Positions 52,174 through 61,400 of a stretch of DNA of 64,000 nucleotides are shown here, in pieces. The stretch covers positions 44,051 through 108,050 of the forward strand of contig NZ_JAKRFZ010000016.1 in assembly GCF_022347765.1 (NCBI RefSeq), given 5' to 3'. The notes beneath the pieces are model-generated. The model searched no databases and had not been told where the DNA came from. It saw nothing but the letters and a program-made list of their open reading frames with translations. This DNA comes from Pseudoalteromonas sp. OOF1S-7. Lineage in GTDB: Bacteria > Pseudomonadota > Gammaproteobacteria > Enterobacterales > Alteromonadaceae. The stretch's first letter is position 1, and each line of letters begins with the position of its first letter. Made by a program: the position numbers and the translations under genes.

Positions 52174-52755
52174 TGTTATAAATTCCTACTCTAGAGTGTA
52201 TATTGCTTATTTAATGCGTTTATAAATACTTGCCGGTTTCATAACTCAGTTCGAGTCATACGATTTTTCTTAAAATCATTGTCAAGCAGCTGCGTACTGG
52301 TTTCTCCGAACTATCGTCAGATTTGTAACGAAAAATCACAGCCTATTTGCTTTTAAAAAACTAACAGTAAAGCCGATACTGCTCAAGCTTATATGCGATA
52401 AAAGGCATTAACTATACGCCAATGGGCGTTAACGTTACTTTGAAAAAGATATTGCCTTATCTCACAGGCACCGAAGATCATTGAATCGAAAGGCGTAGAT
52501 ATATCATCTTTAGGTCTTTTTTGCTTGCCGGTCCCCCTTTCAACTTACCAGTCACTGCACATCTAACAACCTTAACCAGCGCCGCCACTTGCGCCAAAAA
52601 TACAACCATTGATTTTTACGAATACAGGCATCTAAAAATCCCATTAACAATTTTGCAAACAAAAACCTATACTCGCTGAGAATTAAGTAGATGCACTGGC
52701 GACTGGGTAGGGTTTGGCTGGTCGGCAGGTGTTTCACAAAAATAAGGTAACCACT
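52174..52755. other. 582-bp intergenic region upstream of katG
   Basis: No convincing gene. A good sigma70 promoter for katG is at 52644-52673: TTAACA, 18-bp spacer, TATACT. A small minus-strand frame at 52552-52737 is rejected because it has no ribosome site. I looked for an OxyR-type site (repeated ATAG/CTAT) near this promoter and did not see one. Confidence 0.4.
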
Positions 52756-55071
52756 ATGACCACAAAAATATTCAGAAAATCAGCCTTAGCCGCGCTGGTA
52801 AGTATTGCGATAACAGGCCTCAGCGCCTGTGCCAGCACCGATGACCTGCAGCAAGCCAGTCAGTCTCATAGCGAGATCAGCAAACCGAAAGGCGCTGTCG
52901 GTTTCGGCAATGTGCCCATGGGCGTGGCCAAATCCAATCAGTTCTGGTGGCCGGATCAGCTTGACCTGTCTCCCCTGCGCGACCACGACGGCCGCTCCAA
53001 CCCGTTTGGTGAAGACTTCGATTATGCCAAGACATTCAATCAGCTAGATATGGCGGCACTCAAGCGTGATATGAATGCACTGCTTACCACGTCGCAAGAC
53101 TGGTGGCCCGCTGACTGGGGCAACTACGGGCCGCTGTTTATTCGCCTGGCCTGGCACAGCTCGGGGACCTATCGTACATTAGATGGTCGCGGTGGTGGCG
53201 ATGGCGGTCAGATGCGCTTTGATCCCCTCAACAGCTGGCCAGACAATGGCAACCTGGATAAAGCCAAGCGCCTGTTGTGGCCGCTTAAGCAAAAGTACGG
53301 TGCGCAAATTTCCTGGGGCGATTTAATGATCCTGGCCGGTACCGTTAGCCTGGAAAACATGGGCTTTAAAACTTATGGCTTCGCCGGTGGGCGCACGGAC
53401 GATTGGGAACCAGACTTAGTCTACTGGGGTCCTGAGGTTGAAATGCTGGCCAGCGATCGCGAAGAAAAAGACGGCAAATTACAACGCCCGCTCGGTGCAA
53501 CACACATGGGCCTAATCTATGTGAATCCGGAAGGCCCTAAAGGCAAACCCGATCCGGTAGGCTCGGCCAAGAATATCCGCGTGGCGTTTGGTCGTATGGC
53601 CATGAATGACGAGGAAACCGTGGCGCTGATCGCCGGTGGTCACACCTTTGGTAAAATGCACGGCGCGCATAAAGCCAGCAAATGTGTGGGTAAAGAACCC
53701 GGTGGTGCCGCCATTGAAGCGCAAGGTCTTGGCTGGAAAAACACATGTGGCAAAGGCCACTCAGAAGATACCGTCACCAGTGGCCTGGAAGGCGCCTGGA
53801 CTCAGGCACCTACCCGCTGGACTACGCTTTACCTGCAAAACCTGCTGAACTTTGAATGGCAGCAAACACGCAGCCCGGGCGGTGCCATTCAATGGATCCC
53901 AACCGATGAGGCACTGCACACCTCAGTACCCGATGCGCATGTCAAAGGGAAGTTTAATTCACCCGTGATGACGACCGCAGATCTGGCACTCAAGTACGAC
54001 CCGGAGTATCGCAAAATTGCCGAGCGCTTTTTGGCCAACCCTGAAGAATACCGTCTGGCTTTCGCTAAAGCCTGGTACAAGCTGACGCACCGCGACATGG
54101 GTCCGCGTGCCCGCTACCTGGGTAATACCGCACCTGATGAAGCATTGATCTGGCAAGATCCGGTTCCGGCTGTAGATCATGCATTGATAAGCGAAGCCGA
54201 TGCCAAAGCCATTAAGCTGGATATTCTGAAAACCGGGATCAGCGTACCGGCGCTGATCCGCACGGCCTGGGCGTCTGCCGCCAGTTTCCGCGCCTCGGAT
54301 ATGCGCGGGGGTGCCAACGGTGCCCGCATTATGCTGGCACCACAAAAAGACTGGCCAGTTAACAACCCGGATGAGCTATCGTCAGTTTTAAATCAGTTGC
54401 AAGCTGTACAGGCGCGCTTTAACCGCGCAGCCGGTGGCACTAAGCAAGTCTCTATGGCCGATGTGATTGTACTGGCAGGTGCAGCCGCAGTTGAACAGGC
54501 AGCCAAAAATGCCGGTATTACGGTGTCTGTGCCCTTTACCCCAGGGCGCACCGACGCAACTCAGGCACAAACCGATGTGGAATCATTCGCACTGCTTGAG
54601 CCAAAAGCGGATGCGTTCAGAAACTACTTTGACGTGAATGCCAGCTACCGCTCACCAACCGAAATGTTGGTTGATAAAGCCGATCAGCTTAATCTGACTG
54701 TGCCAGAAATGACGGTGCTGCTGGGTGGTTTACGTGTACTGGGTGCCAATGCCATGGACTCTCAGCACGGTGTATTTACCGATAAAGTGGGCACGCTCAG
54801 CAACGACTTTTTCGTCAATCTGCTGAGCATGTCTCATAAGTGGCAAAAAACCAGTCAGGCAGGTTTATACGAAAGCATTGACCGCAGTACAGGTAAAAAG
54901 CGCTTTACGGCCACCAGTGTGGATTTGATCTTTGGCTCAAACTCAGAGCTGCGCGCCGTGGCCGAAGTCTATGCCTATGACAACGCCCAGCAAAAGTTTG
55001 CAGAGGACTTTGTTAAAGCCTGGCACAAAGTGATGCAGCTGGACCGTTTTGACTTGCGTCATCAATTGTAA
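52756..55071 (+). CDS. katG: Catalase-peroxidase KatG with a lipoprotein signal
   Basis: 771 residues from ATG 52756, preceded by AAGGT. All KatG active-site residues are present in the first half: Arg130, Trp133 and His134 ('FIRLAWHSSG'), Tyr255 ('GLIYVNPEG'), Met281 ('FGRMAMND') and proximal His296 ('AGGHTFGK'); Trp133-Tyr255-Met281 would form the cross-linked adduct needed for catalase activity. The second, heme-free KatG repeat follows. Unlike cytoplasmic KatG, it starts with a signal peptide and an L-S-A-C lipobox (Cys25) followed by Ala, which predicts an outer-membrane lipoprotein facing the periplasm. It would remove H2O2 before it enters the cell. A strong terminator follows. Confidence 0.93.
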   Translation: MTTKIFRKSALAALVSIAITGLSACASTDDLQQASQSHSEISKPKGAVGFGNVPMGVAKSNQFWWPDQLDLSPLRDHDGRSNPFGEDFDYAKTFNQLDMAALKRDMNALLTTSQDWWPADWGNYGPLFIRLAWHSSGTYRTLDGRGGGDGGQMRFDPLNSWPDNGNLDKAKRLLWPLKQKYGAQISWGDLMILAGTVSLENMGFKTYGFAGGRTDDWEPDLVYWGPEVEMLASDREEKDGKLQRPLGATHMGLIYVNPEGPKGKPDPVGSAKNIRVAFGRMAMNDEETVALIAGGHTFGKMHGAHKASKCVGKEPGGAAIEAQGLGWKNTCGKGHSEDTVTSGLEGAWTQAPTRWTTLYLQNLLNFEWQQTRSPGGAIQWIPTDEALHTSVPDAHVKGKFNSPVMTTADLALKYDPEYRKIAERFLANPEEYRLAFAKAWYKLTHRDMGPRARYLGNTAPDEALIWQDPVPAVDHALISEADAKAIKLDILKTGISVPALIRTAWASAASFRASDMRGGANGARIMLAPQKDWPVNNPDELSSVLNQLQAVQARFNRAAGGTKQVSMADVIVLAGAAAVEQAAKNAGITVSVPFTPGRTDATQAQTDVESFALLEPKADAFRNYFDVNASYRSPTEMLVDKADQLNLTVPEMTVLLGGLRVLGANAMDSQHGVFTDKVGTLSNDFFVNLLSMSHKWQKTSQAGLYESIDRSTGKKRFTATSVDLIFGSNSELRAVAEVYAYDNAQQKFAEDFVKAWHKVMQLDRFDLRHQL

Positions 55072-55084
55072 TCGCATCCGGATC

Positions 55085-55117
55085 CCAGCGCCTGCAATCG
55101 CAGGCGCTGGCTTTTTT
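55085..55117. terminator. Strong Rho-independent terminator of katG
   Basis: An 11-bp perfect stem, CCAGCGCCTGC (55085-55095) and GCAGGCGCTGG (55100-55110), with an AATC loop and CTTTTTT. It ends katG and separates it from the convergent EF-Tu-like gene. Confidence 0.92.
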
Positions 55118-55124
55118 GTTAGGC

Positions 55125-56312
55125 TCAGTCTATGGGATATATCACACTCCCAACAGCAATGATCTGGCCCTCCTGACGGATCTCGAAACGAACGCCCGCT
55201 CGTATCGCCATCGGTTTGCTTAATTTAACTTCGATATCAATCTGATCGCCGGGCAAAGCCATGCTAATGTCATTTGGAAAAGTGGCCTTGCCTGGTACAT
55301 CAATAAAGTGCATGTGAAAGTCACCTTCAAACTTCGTGTATAAAGTGCTATTTCTTCCGCCTTCTTCTTTAGTCAGGTAATAGATAGTGGCTTCAAAACG
55401 TGTATATGGCTTAATTGACCCGTTTTTACCGAGCACCATACCTTCTTCGATATCCCTTCTATCGATCCCTTTTAAGCCTACAGCAGCCAATTCTGTGGCC
55501 TGTGCGCTGTCTTTAAGAAATCTCTCGACCTCAATACTGGAGCACGTTGGGTGCTGAGTATCCCGAATACCCACAAGTTCCAGCTTGTCGTTTTTATAGA
55601 GCGTGCCACTTGTTATTCTGCTGCGCGCAAGTGGTGTATCGCGCCAACTTACTATAAAGATATCTTCAACAGGCATCACAAAGGGCTGATCCTTCAGAGG
55701 CACAGGCGGAATAACATAGTCTTCCATTGCCTGGACTAACGCTTTGATGCTGTCTTCCCATTTGGGGTCTCCTTCAAGCGCTTTTTTAGCCGAGCCCACG
55801 ATCACCGGGCTCAAAGCTCTGTCATACCCTGCCTCTTCTAGCTGCTCTGTGATGAAAGACGCCATCTCTCTGATAAACGCTTCGTCGTGTATCAAGTCGA
55901 CTTTATTAATATAAACAATGACATTACTAATACCCATCGAGCGCAGCAGTGTGAGATATTCATCCGTTTCGCGATTAAAGCCGACATCAATGCTGACCAC
56001 AAGGATGGCGGTGCCCATCCTCAAATGACCTGTGATCAGCCCTTTAGCGTAGTCCATATAATCGGGGCAGTCTGAATGAAAGTAAACGTACGATTTTGAA
56101 ACATAATCGACCATTGAGCTGCGGTAAGTTACACCTGCATTTGTGGTGTACTCAGACGCATCGTCGATTGAGGCGAAGCTCTGCGGTGCTGATAAGTGCT
56201 CTTTTGCTAACACATGCGTTATCGCGGCGGTTAAGGTCGTCTTACCATGCCCTTTAGCGCCGATTGTACCAACATAGATGTATGTTCTGTTGTTTTCATC
56301 ATTGTCTGTCAT
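55125..56312 (-). CDS. Divergent EF-Tu-like GTPase paralogue
   Basis: 395 residues, the length of EF-Tu, alignable over all three domains. The P-loop is GAKGHGKT (18-25), NKVD is at 136-139 and SAK at 174-176, so GTP binding looks intact. Switch II reads 'DCPDYMDY' instead of DCPGHADY: the key Gly (E. coli Gly83) is Asp84 and the catalytic His84 is Tyr85. Switch I has lost the usual K-A-R-G-I-T-I block ('YTTNAGVTYRSS'). Domains 2 and 3 are recognisable ('PVEDIFIVSWRDTPLARSRI', 'LKGIDRRDIEEGMVLGKNGS', 'LTKEEGGRNSTLYTKF', 'SMALPGDQIDIEVKL'). It is clearly not the housekeeping EF-Tu. It may be a regulator, decoy or antibiotic-tolerant variant. AAGGA lies 7 bp before the ATG. Confidence 0.82.
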   Translation of the reverse strand: MTDNDENNRTYIYVGTIGAKGHGKTTLTAAITHVLAKEHLSAPQSFASIDDASEYTTNAGVTYRSSMVDYVSKSYVYFHSDCPDYMDYAKGLITGHLRMGTAILVVSIDVGFNRETDEYLTLLRSMGISNVIVYINKVDLIHDEAFIREMASFITEQLEEAGYDRALSPVIVGSAKKALEGDPKWEDSIKALVQAMEDYVIPPVPLKDQPFVMPVEDIFIVSWRDTPLARSRITSGTLYKNDKLELVGIRDTQHPTCSSIEVERFLKDSAQATELAAVGLKGIDRRDIEEGMVLGKNGSIKPYTRFEATIYYLTKEEGGRNSTLYTKFEGDFHMHFIDVPGKATFPNDISMALPGDQIDIEVKLSKPMAIRAGVRFEIRQEGQIIAVGSVIYPID

Positions 56313-56546
56313 TGTCGATTCCTTTACAACTTTAAGCCAAAGTCGCTTTCATTATGAGAGGCGTTTTACTTTATTATCAATGACACAGTATTACACTGGC
56401 TGGTTTGCAGGACTGACAACAGTATATGATGAGGACAGCGCTGCCCAGATAGGCGAAGAGCCCAGCCCGTTTTCGGCGATTTCTTCGCGGGGATGATGTG
56501 CAGCCGGGGATTTACACTTTTAACTCCCCGGCATTAGTAAAGCAGT

Positions 56547-56708
56547 ATACCAATTTGCTTGATTAAGAGTTCCGATTTGAGGCGAGAAAATAGGGTCCAT
56601 AACAAGGCAAAAATTTTGCTATTTAGTTACTCTAAATAAGAAATTTTTAACGCCGTTAGCGTCATATTTGCTCCTTCAAATTGAACACGTATTAAGTGAA
56701 GCTGGTAT
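56547..56708. repeat. MITE-like intergenic element
   Basis: A ~162-bp element with imperfect terminal inverted repeats (ATACCAATTTGCTTGATTAA at the left; the complement of the right end reads ATACCAGCTTCACTTAATAC). Inside is a hairpin, AAATTTTGCTATTTAG against CTAAATAAGAAATTTTT around 56612-56649. The right end touches the stop codon of the chemotaxis receptor gene. I associate similar sequences with repeated elements in this bacterial group; only one copy is seen here. Confidence 0.6.
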
Positions 56709-58336
56709 TACAACTTAAACTGCTCGACACTGGATTTGAGGCTGTGAGCCAGCTCACTGATATCATGACAGGCATGGGAGATTTGATTGGCTCCCTGTGT
56801 CATCTCAACACCGGCGAAATTAATGTTCTCAATATTGCGATTAAGCTCCTCAGACACCACTGACTGCTCATTACAGGCTGCCGCTATCTGCGTACTCATT
56901 GCTGCAATGCTGTCGATCTCCTGCTCAATCTGGCTAATGGTTTGGCTAACCGTCTCGGTTTGCGCCACGCACACATCGATCCCGGTCTGACAGGTGCGTG
57001 TGGCTTCCCCCGTCTCTTTGGACTTTTGTTGCAGATCACTGACAATTTCAACGATTTGTGTGGTTGATTCCTGAGTACGGCGTGCCAGCGAGCGCACTTC
57101 GTCAGCCACCACGGCAAAGCCACGGCCCTGCGCACCGGCACGGGCGGCTTCAATGGCAGCATTTAGCGCCAGCAGGTTCGTTTGCTCGGCAATTTCACGG
57201 ATCACGTCGACCACCACATTGATATTCTGCGCGTTCTTTTCAAGGTTAACCGCCAGCTCGCCCGCATGCGTTACGGTTTCTGCCACGGCTGAAATATGCG
57301 ACATGCTGCTTGTTAGTGCCGTACTCCCCTCGCGCGATTTCATATGGGCCTGATTAGCAGACTCTGCGCCCATTTCGGTGCTTTGTGCCACCTCAGACAC
57401 GGCTGCCTGCATCTGGGTCATAGCAGAGGCAACAGACTGCAATTCGTTTTGTTGGTTTTCCATGCCTTTGGCGTTTTGTGCCGAAATCATATTCACTTCT
57501 TCAACCGCAGAAGAGAGCAAGATAGCGCTGTCATTAATTTTCACAACAAGGCCATTTAACTGCTGACGCATCTTTTCCAGTGACTCCAGCAAAGAGCCCA
57601 GTTCGTTGCTGCCTGCCGAGTCAATATCAATGCGGGTACTTAAATCGCCATTTGCAATGCTGCCGGCCAGGTTCATGGCTTCTTCTAAAGGACGTCTGAT
57701 GGCCCCACTGAGCACAACACAGATCAGCGCAATCATAACGGCACATACCAAAGTACAAATGATAATGGCCGTGATCACAGTTTTAACAGCCCCGATGGCT
57801 GATGACTCAGCATGACCCACATTGTCACTGTTGATTTTCTCCAGCTCACTTAGCTCGTCCATCGCCATAGCAAAGACTGGGTAGCTGTTTAACACCGTCT
57901 CATTAGCACGGTTCACCTCGCCACTGCGCACCAGCGCGTTAAAGTCAGACGTTGCCGTCGCATATTTTCGCCAGGCAGACTCAAACGCCTCGAACTGGCG
58001 TCGCTCCTTTACGCTTACATTAAGCTGACTGTACAGCGCAATTTTACGATTTACCCCGGCGCGTAAATCGCTCAGAATGCTCAGCCATTCGCTCATTTCG
58101 GGGTGGTCCGGGTTCATGGTGGCACCAAACTCATCTTTACGTATGGTGGTAAGCTCTATCTTTAAGTCCTTGACGATTTCTACCGAAGGAATACTGGTTT
58201 GTACGATTGAATCAAGATCATCGCTGATCCCTCTCAGTCCGTTATAGGTCAGCAGACTCACTGCGAAGAAAACAAAAAATACCGAAAAAAAGCTCAAACC
58301 AATTTGTTTGGTGATGGATAAATCTTTTATTGCCAT
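56708..58336 (-). CDS. Methyl-accepting chemotaxis protein
   Basis: 542 residues with classic MCP layout: membrane segment ~10-30, a four-helix-bundle periplasmic sensor (~35-185), a second membrane segment ('VITAIIICTLVCAVMIALIC'), a HAMP domain (~215-268) and a cytoplasmic signalling domain. The conserved hairpin tip is present ('IREIAEQTNLLALNAAIEAA', 'GRGFAVVADEVRSLARRTQE'). The sensor type (4HB_MCP) does not reveal the ligand. No pentapeptide for CheR/CheB is seen at the C-terminus. The stop codon lies at the edge of a MITE-like element, which may have altered the 3' end. Confidence 0.93.
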   Translation of the reverse strand: MAIKDLSITKQIGLSFFSVFFVFFAVSLLTYNGLRGISDDLDSIVQTSIPSVEIVKDLKIELTTIRKDEFGATMNPDHPEMSEWLSILSDLRAGVNRKIALYSQLNVSVKERRQFEAFESAWRKYATATSDFNALVRSGEVNRANETVLNSYPVFAMAMDELSELEKINSDNVGHAESSAIGAVKTVITAIIICTLVCAVMIALICVVLSGAIRRPLEEAMNLAGSIANGDLSTRIDIDSAGSNELGSLLESLEKMRQQLNGLVVKINDSAILLSSAVEEVNMISAQNAKGMENQQNELQSVASAMTQMQAAVSEVAQSTEMGAESANQAHMKSREGSTALTSSMSHISAVAETVTHAGELAVNLEKNAQNINVVVDVIREIAEQTNLLALNAAIEAARAGAQGRGFAVVADEVRSLARRTQESTTQIVEIVSDLQQKSKETGEATRTCQTGIDVCVAQTETVSQTISQIEQEIDSIAAMSTQIAAACNEQSVVSEELNRNIENINFAGVEMTQGANQISHACHDISELAHSLKSSVEQFKL

Positions 58337-58925
58337 GCTCTTTGAAAAACTCCCTAATTTAACAATAATCCAGACGAATAAAAAACCGCCAGAGATAGTA
58401 AAGCTATGTATCTCTGACAGCTGTTTTTAACCTGAAAAAAAGTGCAAAATACCAGCGGTTTTATGTGTAAAAATGGCATAACCATGCAGCATATTTGTAC
58501 ACAATAAAGTCGCAGCCTAACGCCTGAATAGGGATTAGCCTGGGTATATTTTTCACACAACGATTCACTAAGTAATCGAATATTATAATTAAAGGCAGCC
58601 CCTGGCTGAATACAATAATTATTAATGGTTTGGGCTTATGTTATTGATTAGGATGTGAAATAACACTGAAGATAGATGAAAAAAATCAAGAGATCATCTT
58701 TTATACTCTTAGATAACAAAGGTTGGGCATAGTTACAATTTGCCTTTTGCGAGGTGTTCTGTGCAACTTTCTCGTCCGCAGTGCTCATTTTGTGCTGGCA
58801 TACAACTTGATGGGTATGCGGTACCCTGATGAGAACAACACCATGAAATAATATGCAGACATGAGCGGGCAATGATCTTATTATTTTGTCAGTGCGTATT
58901 GTGTTAAAAACAACCGGATGACCGA
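58337..58925. other. 589-bp intergenic region with a hairpin near the receptor start
   Basis: No convincing gene; two short minus-strand frames have no ribosome site or domain. A hairpin, CAGAGATA (58390-58397) and TATCTCTG (58409-58416), is flanked by AAAAACCGC and CTGTTTTT and can extend by partial pairing. It lies 54 bp upstream of the receptor gene and could be a terminator for reads from upstream, or a leader structure. Confidence 0.35.
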
Positions 58926-59312
58926 ATGAGCGAACTCACCATATTTTATGATGGCACCTGTCCTTTGTGCGTAAAGGAAATGACCGCGCTGACCAAACGA
59001 GATAAAGCACAGCGCATTAAAACGGTCGATATTTTCAGCGACGAATTTGCCCGCTACCCCGGCATTGACCCTGACAAGGCAAACACAGTTTTGCACGCGC
59101 TGGATGCCACAGGTAACCTGTTGCTGGGTCTGGATGTTACACATCAGGCGTGGCGATTAGTGGGAATGGGTTGGTTGTATGCACCACTGAGGTGGCCCGT
59201 CATTAAGCCCATCGCTGATAAGTTTTACTTATTGTTTGCCAAAAACCGCTATCGCATTTCTTACTGGCTGACCGGTAAGTCACGTTGCGACAGCGGTGTG
59301 TGCCGAAAATAA
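58926..59312 (+). CDS. DCC-family (DUF393) thiol-disulfide oxidoreductase-like protein
   Basis: 128 residues starting with the family signature 'LTIFYDGTCPLCVKEM' (D-G-x-C-x-x-C). The middle 'GNLLLGLDVTHQAWRLVGMG' and 'LYAPLRWPVIKPIADKFYLL' follow the DUF393 pattern, and a second Cys pair lies near the C-terminus ('SRCDSGVC'). The C-x-x-C motif suggests thiol redox activity with a thioredoxin-like fold. The partner is unknown. It is convergent with the lipase foldase gene with an 8-bp gap. Confidence 0.85.
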   Translation: MSELTIFYDGTCPLCVKEMTALTKRDKAQRIKTVDIFSDEFARYPGIDPDKANTVLHALDATGNLLLGLDVTHQAWRLVGMGWLYAPLRWPVIKPIADKFYLLFAKNRYRISYWLTGKSRCDSGVCRK

Positions 59313-59320
59313 GTGCAACG

Positions 59321-60184
59321 TTAATGATTACCCAATAGTACTGCCAGGCGCTTTTGTTCATTTACGGAAAACAGTGTCTGCTCAAGCGCGGCTATTTTGG
59401 CCTGACTTGTCGAGTCTGAATCATGGGCAAGGATCGCATCGCGTTGCTGTTTATAGTCCGCCACCCTTTGTGCCCAACGTGTTTGTGTATTTTTTGCGTG
59501 CATCAGGCGCTCTGCGGCTTCATCCCCATATCTGGCACTGAGCTGGTTGTAGTTCATAGTCTGCCAGCTTTGTTTTAACGTGATCAGGGTTTGCGTTGCC
59601 TCTATGGTCTCACGCTCCTCCCGTGGGAGCTGGCTGATGTGTGCGTCAATTAATTCGCCCCGCGCCTGCTCGCTGAGCGATTGGTCAGACAGGATTTGCC
59701 AGCGCTCCAGTGTCTGTGCATTCCAGCGGTTCTCATCCGCAAACCAGGCAGCGATCACCTCAGCAGAAAAGTATTGACCCTGAAGCGTTTGCAGTGCCTC
59801 AAAACGCTCGTGAACCGTCAGCGTGTTTTCTACTTTTGTCAGCGCCTGTTTATAGTTCATGTAGTCATGCGCCAACCCCTGCAAACACAGCGTTAAACGA
59901 TGCGTATATTGAGCCCAGCTTTGCTCCAGCTGCTCGCTTTGCAAAGCGAAGATCCAGTCATCAAGCTGATGCTTATGGGCTTTGACAATTGCGCCGCAAT
60001 GCGCAGTCTGTGTTGGCATCGCGGCATGAGGTTGCTGTTCAATCATGAGTGGCGCCTCTGTCACGGGACGCTCATTAGCCGCTGCGATATCCCTAGGATC
60101 TTTGGTATCTGGCTGACCAGCCAGATACCAAAGCCAGGCACAGAGCCCGATACCACTGAGTGAAAGCAGACGCCTGTACCTCAT
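59321..60184 (-). CDS. lifO: Lipase-specific foldase (Lif)
   Basis: 287 residues, shorter than typical Lif (~320-340). An N-terminal membrane anchor ('LLSLSGIGLCAWLWYLAG') is followed by a Pro/Ala linker and a helical domain. Blocks such as 'FEALQTLQGQYFSAEVIAAW' and 'WQILSDQSLSEQARGELI' match Lif. The hallmark R-x-x-F-D-Y-x-L-S-x-x-G-E is replaced by 'HQLDDWIFALQSEQLEQS', so the contact site with the lipase has diverged. It sits in the inner membrane and folds the lipase in the periplasm. It overlaps the lipase gene as ATGA, the usual arrangement. Confidence 0.8.
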   Translation of the reverse strand: MRYRRLLSLSGIGLCAWLWYLAGQPDTKDPRDIAAANERPVTEAPLMIEQQPHAAMPTQTAHCGAIVKAHKHQLDDWIFALQSEQLEQSWAQYTHRLTLCLQGLAHDYMNYKQALTKVENTLTVHERFEALQTLQGQYFSAEVIAAWFADENRWNAQTLERWQILSDQSLSEQARGELIDAHISQLPREERETIEATQTLITLKQSWQTMNYNQLSARYGDEAAERLMHAKNTQTRWAQRVADYKQQRDAILAHDSDSTSQAKIAALEQTLFSVNEQKRLAVLLGNH

Positions 60185-61098
60185 AGATTCAGACCTTTCA
60201 GACGACGAATATGCTGACGGTAAATCGTGAGCGGATCGGTCTCGAACAAATGGTGAACGCCGATGGTCTGATTAACCTGATCCAAATGATTCATCTTAAA
60301 GTCGTTACCAATCACATAACCCAGGTTGCTGGAACAAGCCGATACCAGGCCGTCATTGGCTTCGTCAAATACGCCAGAGAACAACAGGAGTGCGTTATCC
60401 GCTGGGTCTAACAGATTGGTCCACGCCCGGCTGCCGCTCCATGAGAAGTAGTAAACGCCGTTGTCGGCCAACATATCGCCCTGAGCACAATACTGCTGTG
60501 GTACGCCTTCAGGATATTTTTGATTAAACGCAAGGGTGCCTTCTGTGGTCAGCGCACTCAGCGCTTCAAGCGCATCTTTAGGTGCTGTGGGCTTACCAGA
60601 TAACAGATCAATCAGCCCCGCTAAGCCGTTACCCAGTGACACTAAAAACTGCTCTGAGAACGACCCCTGATCGACACCACCGCGCACCACATCAGCAAAG
60701 CGACTGCCCCAGTTAACGCCCCCAATGCTGGTCACCGATGCCACCCATTGAGGTTTGACCGACGCCACATAACGAATGGTTTGCGCCCCCTGGCTATGAC
60801 CAATCAGATTCACTTTATCTTTACCTGTGAGGGCTCGGATCAGTGCCACCTGCTCAAGCAGCTGCTCGCCTCGCAGCTCAGAGTTGTGTGCAGACGACAC
60901 CTCAGCAACATAGACGTCGCCGCCCTCTTGGCGGATAACAGAAGGCACGCGATAGAAATAGTCCACGCCCAGCAGATTGTCGAAGCCAAACAGGCCATGA
61001 ACCAGCACGACAGGATATTCCAGTTCATCACTACTGTGCGCCAGTTGTGCAAAGAGTGACATAATACTGAATAAAACAGTGAGTGTTATTTTTTTCAT
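60181..61098 (-). CDS. lipA: Secreted triacylglycerol lipase (family I)
   Basis: 305 residues with a signal peptide ('LTVLFSIMSLFAQLAHS'). The oxyanion region 'PVVLVHGLFGFDNLLGVDYF' and the triad Ser102 ('IGHSQGAQT'), Asp249 ('NDGLVS') and His271 ('MNHLDQ') are typical of Pseudomonas/Burkholderia-type true lipases that use a foldase. Cys204 and Cys255 can form the conserved disulfide. Asp residues near the His fit the structural Ca2+ site. It should be folded by the downstream Lif and secreted by the type II system. GGAG lies 7 bp before the ATG. Confidence 0.92.
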   Translation of the reverse strand: MKKITLTVLFSIMSLFAQLAHSSDELEYPVVLVHGLFGFDNLLGVDYFYRVPSVIRQEGGDVYVAEVSSAHNSELRGEQLLEQVALIRALTGKDKVNLIGHSQGAQTIRYVASVKPQWVASVTSIGGVNWGSRFADVVRGGVDQGSFSEQFLVSLGNGLAGLIDLLSGKPTAPKDALEALSALTTEGTLAFNQKYPEGVPQQYCAQGDMLADNGVYYFSWSGSRAWTNLLDPADNALLLFSGVFDEANDGLVSACSSNLGYVIGNDFKMNHLDQVNQTIGVHHLFETDPLTIYRQHIRRLKGLNL

Positions 61099-61400
61099 TT
61101 ACTTGCTCCAAAAATTACAATTTAGCAAAAAAAGGCTAGACCAAAGTGGTAAGAGGTCAAGCCTCATGGAACAAAAAACAGACAAAAACTTACTTTTAGA
61201 AGGAAAAAGGCAGGCATTCCAGGGGCCATAAATCAATAAGTTTAAATTTAACACCATGATTTAAAAGAGAACTACTTGGATTTATAAATTTCTGATTGAA
61301 AGGTATGATTTTAGCCTTAGCAATTGACCTGGGAGTTAGTGTAATTACGTAAAAATTGGATGATTTTGATTTGGTTAGATATCACCTCTCAGCTTGATCC
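61099..61400. other. 302-bp AT-rich region upstream of the lipase
   Basis: No gene, repeat or clear hairpin is seen. It should contain the lipase promoter on the minus strand, but no hexamer pair stands out. Confidence 0.3.

Noticed and set aside
52552..52737. 61-codon minus-strand frame upstream of katG
   Set aside because: No ribosome site, no domain, and it covers the likely katG promoter.
58354..58872. Two small minus-strand frames upstream of the chemotaxis receptor
   Set aside because: No ribosome sites, no coding-like composition, and one spans the hairpin at 58390-58416.
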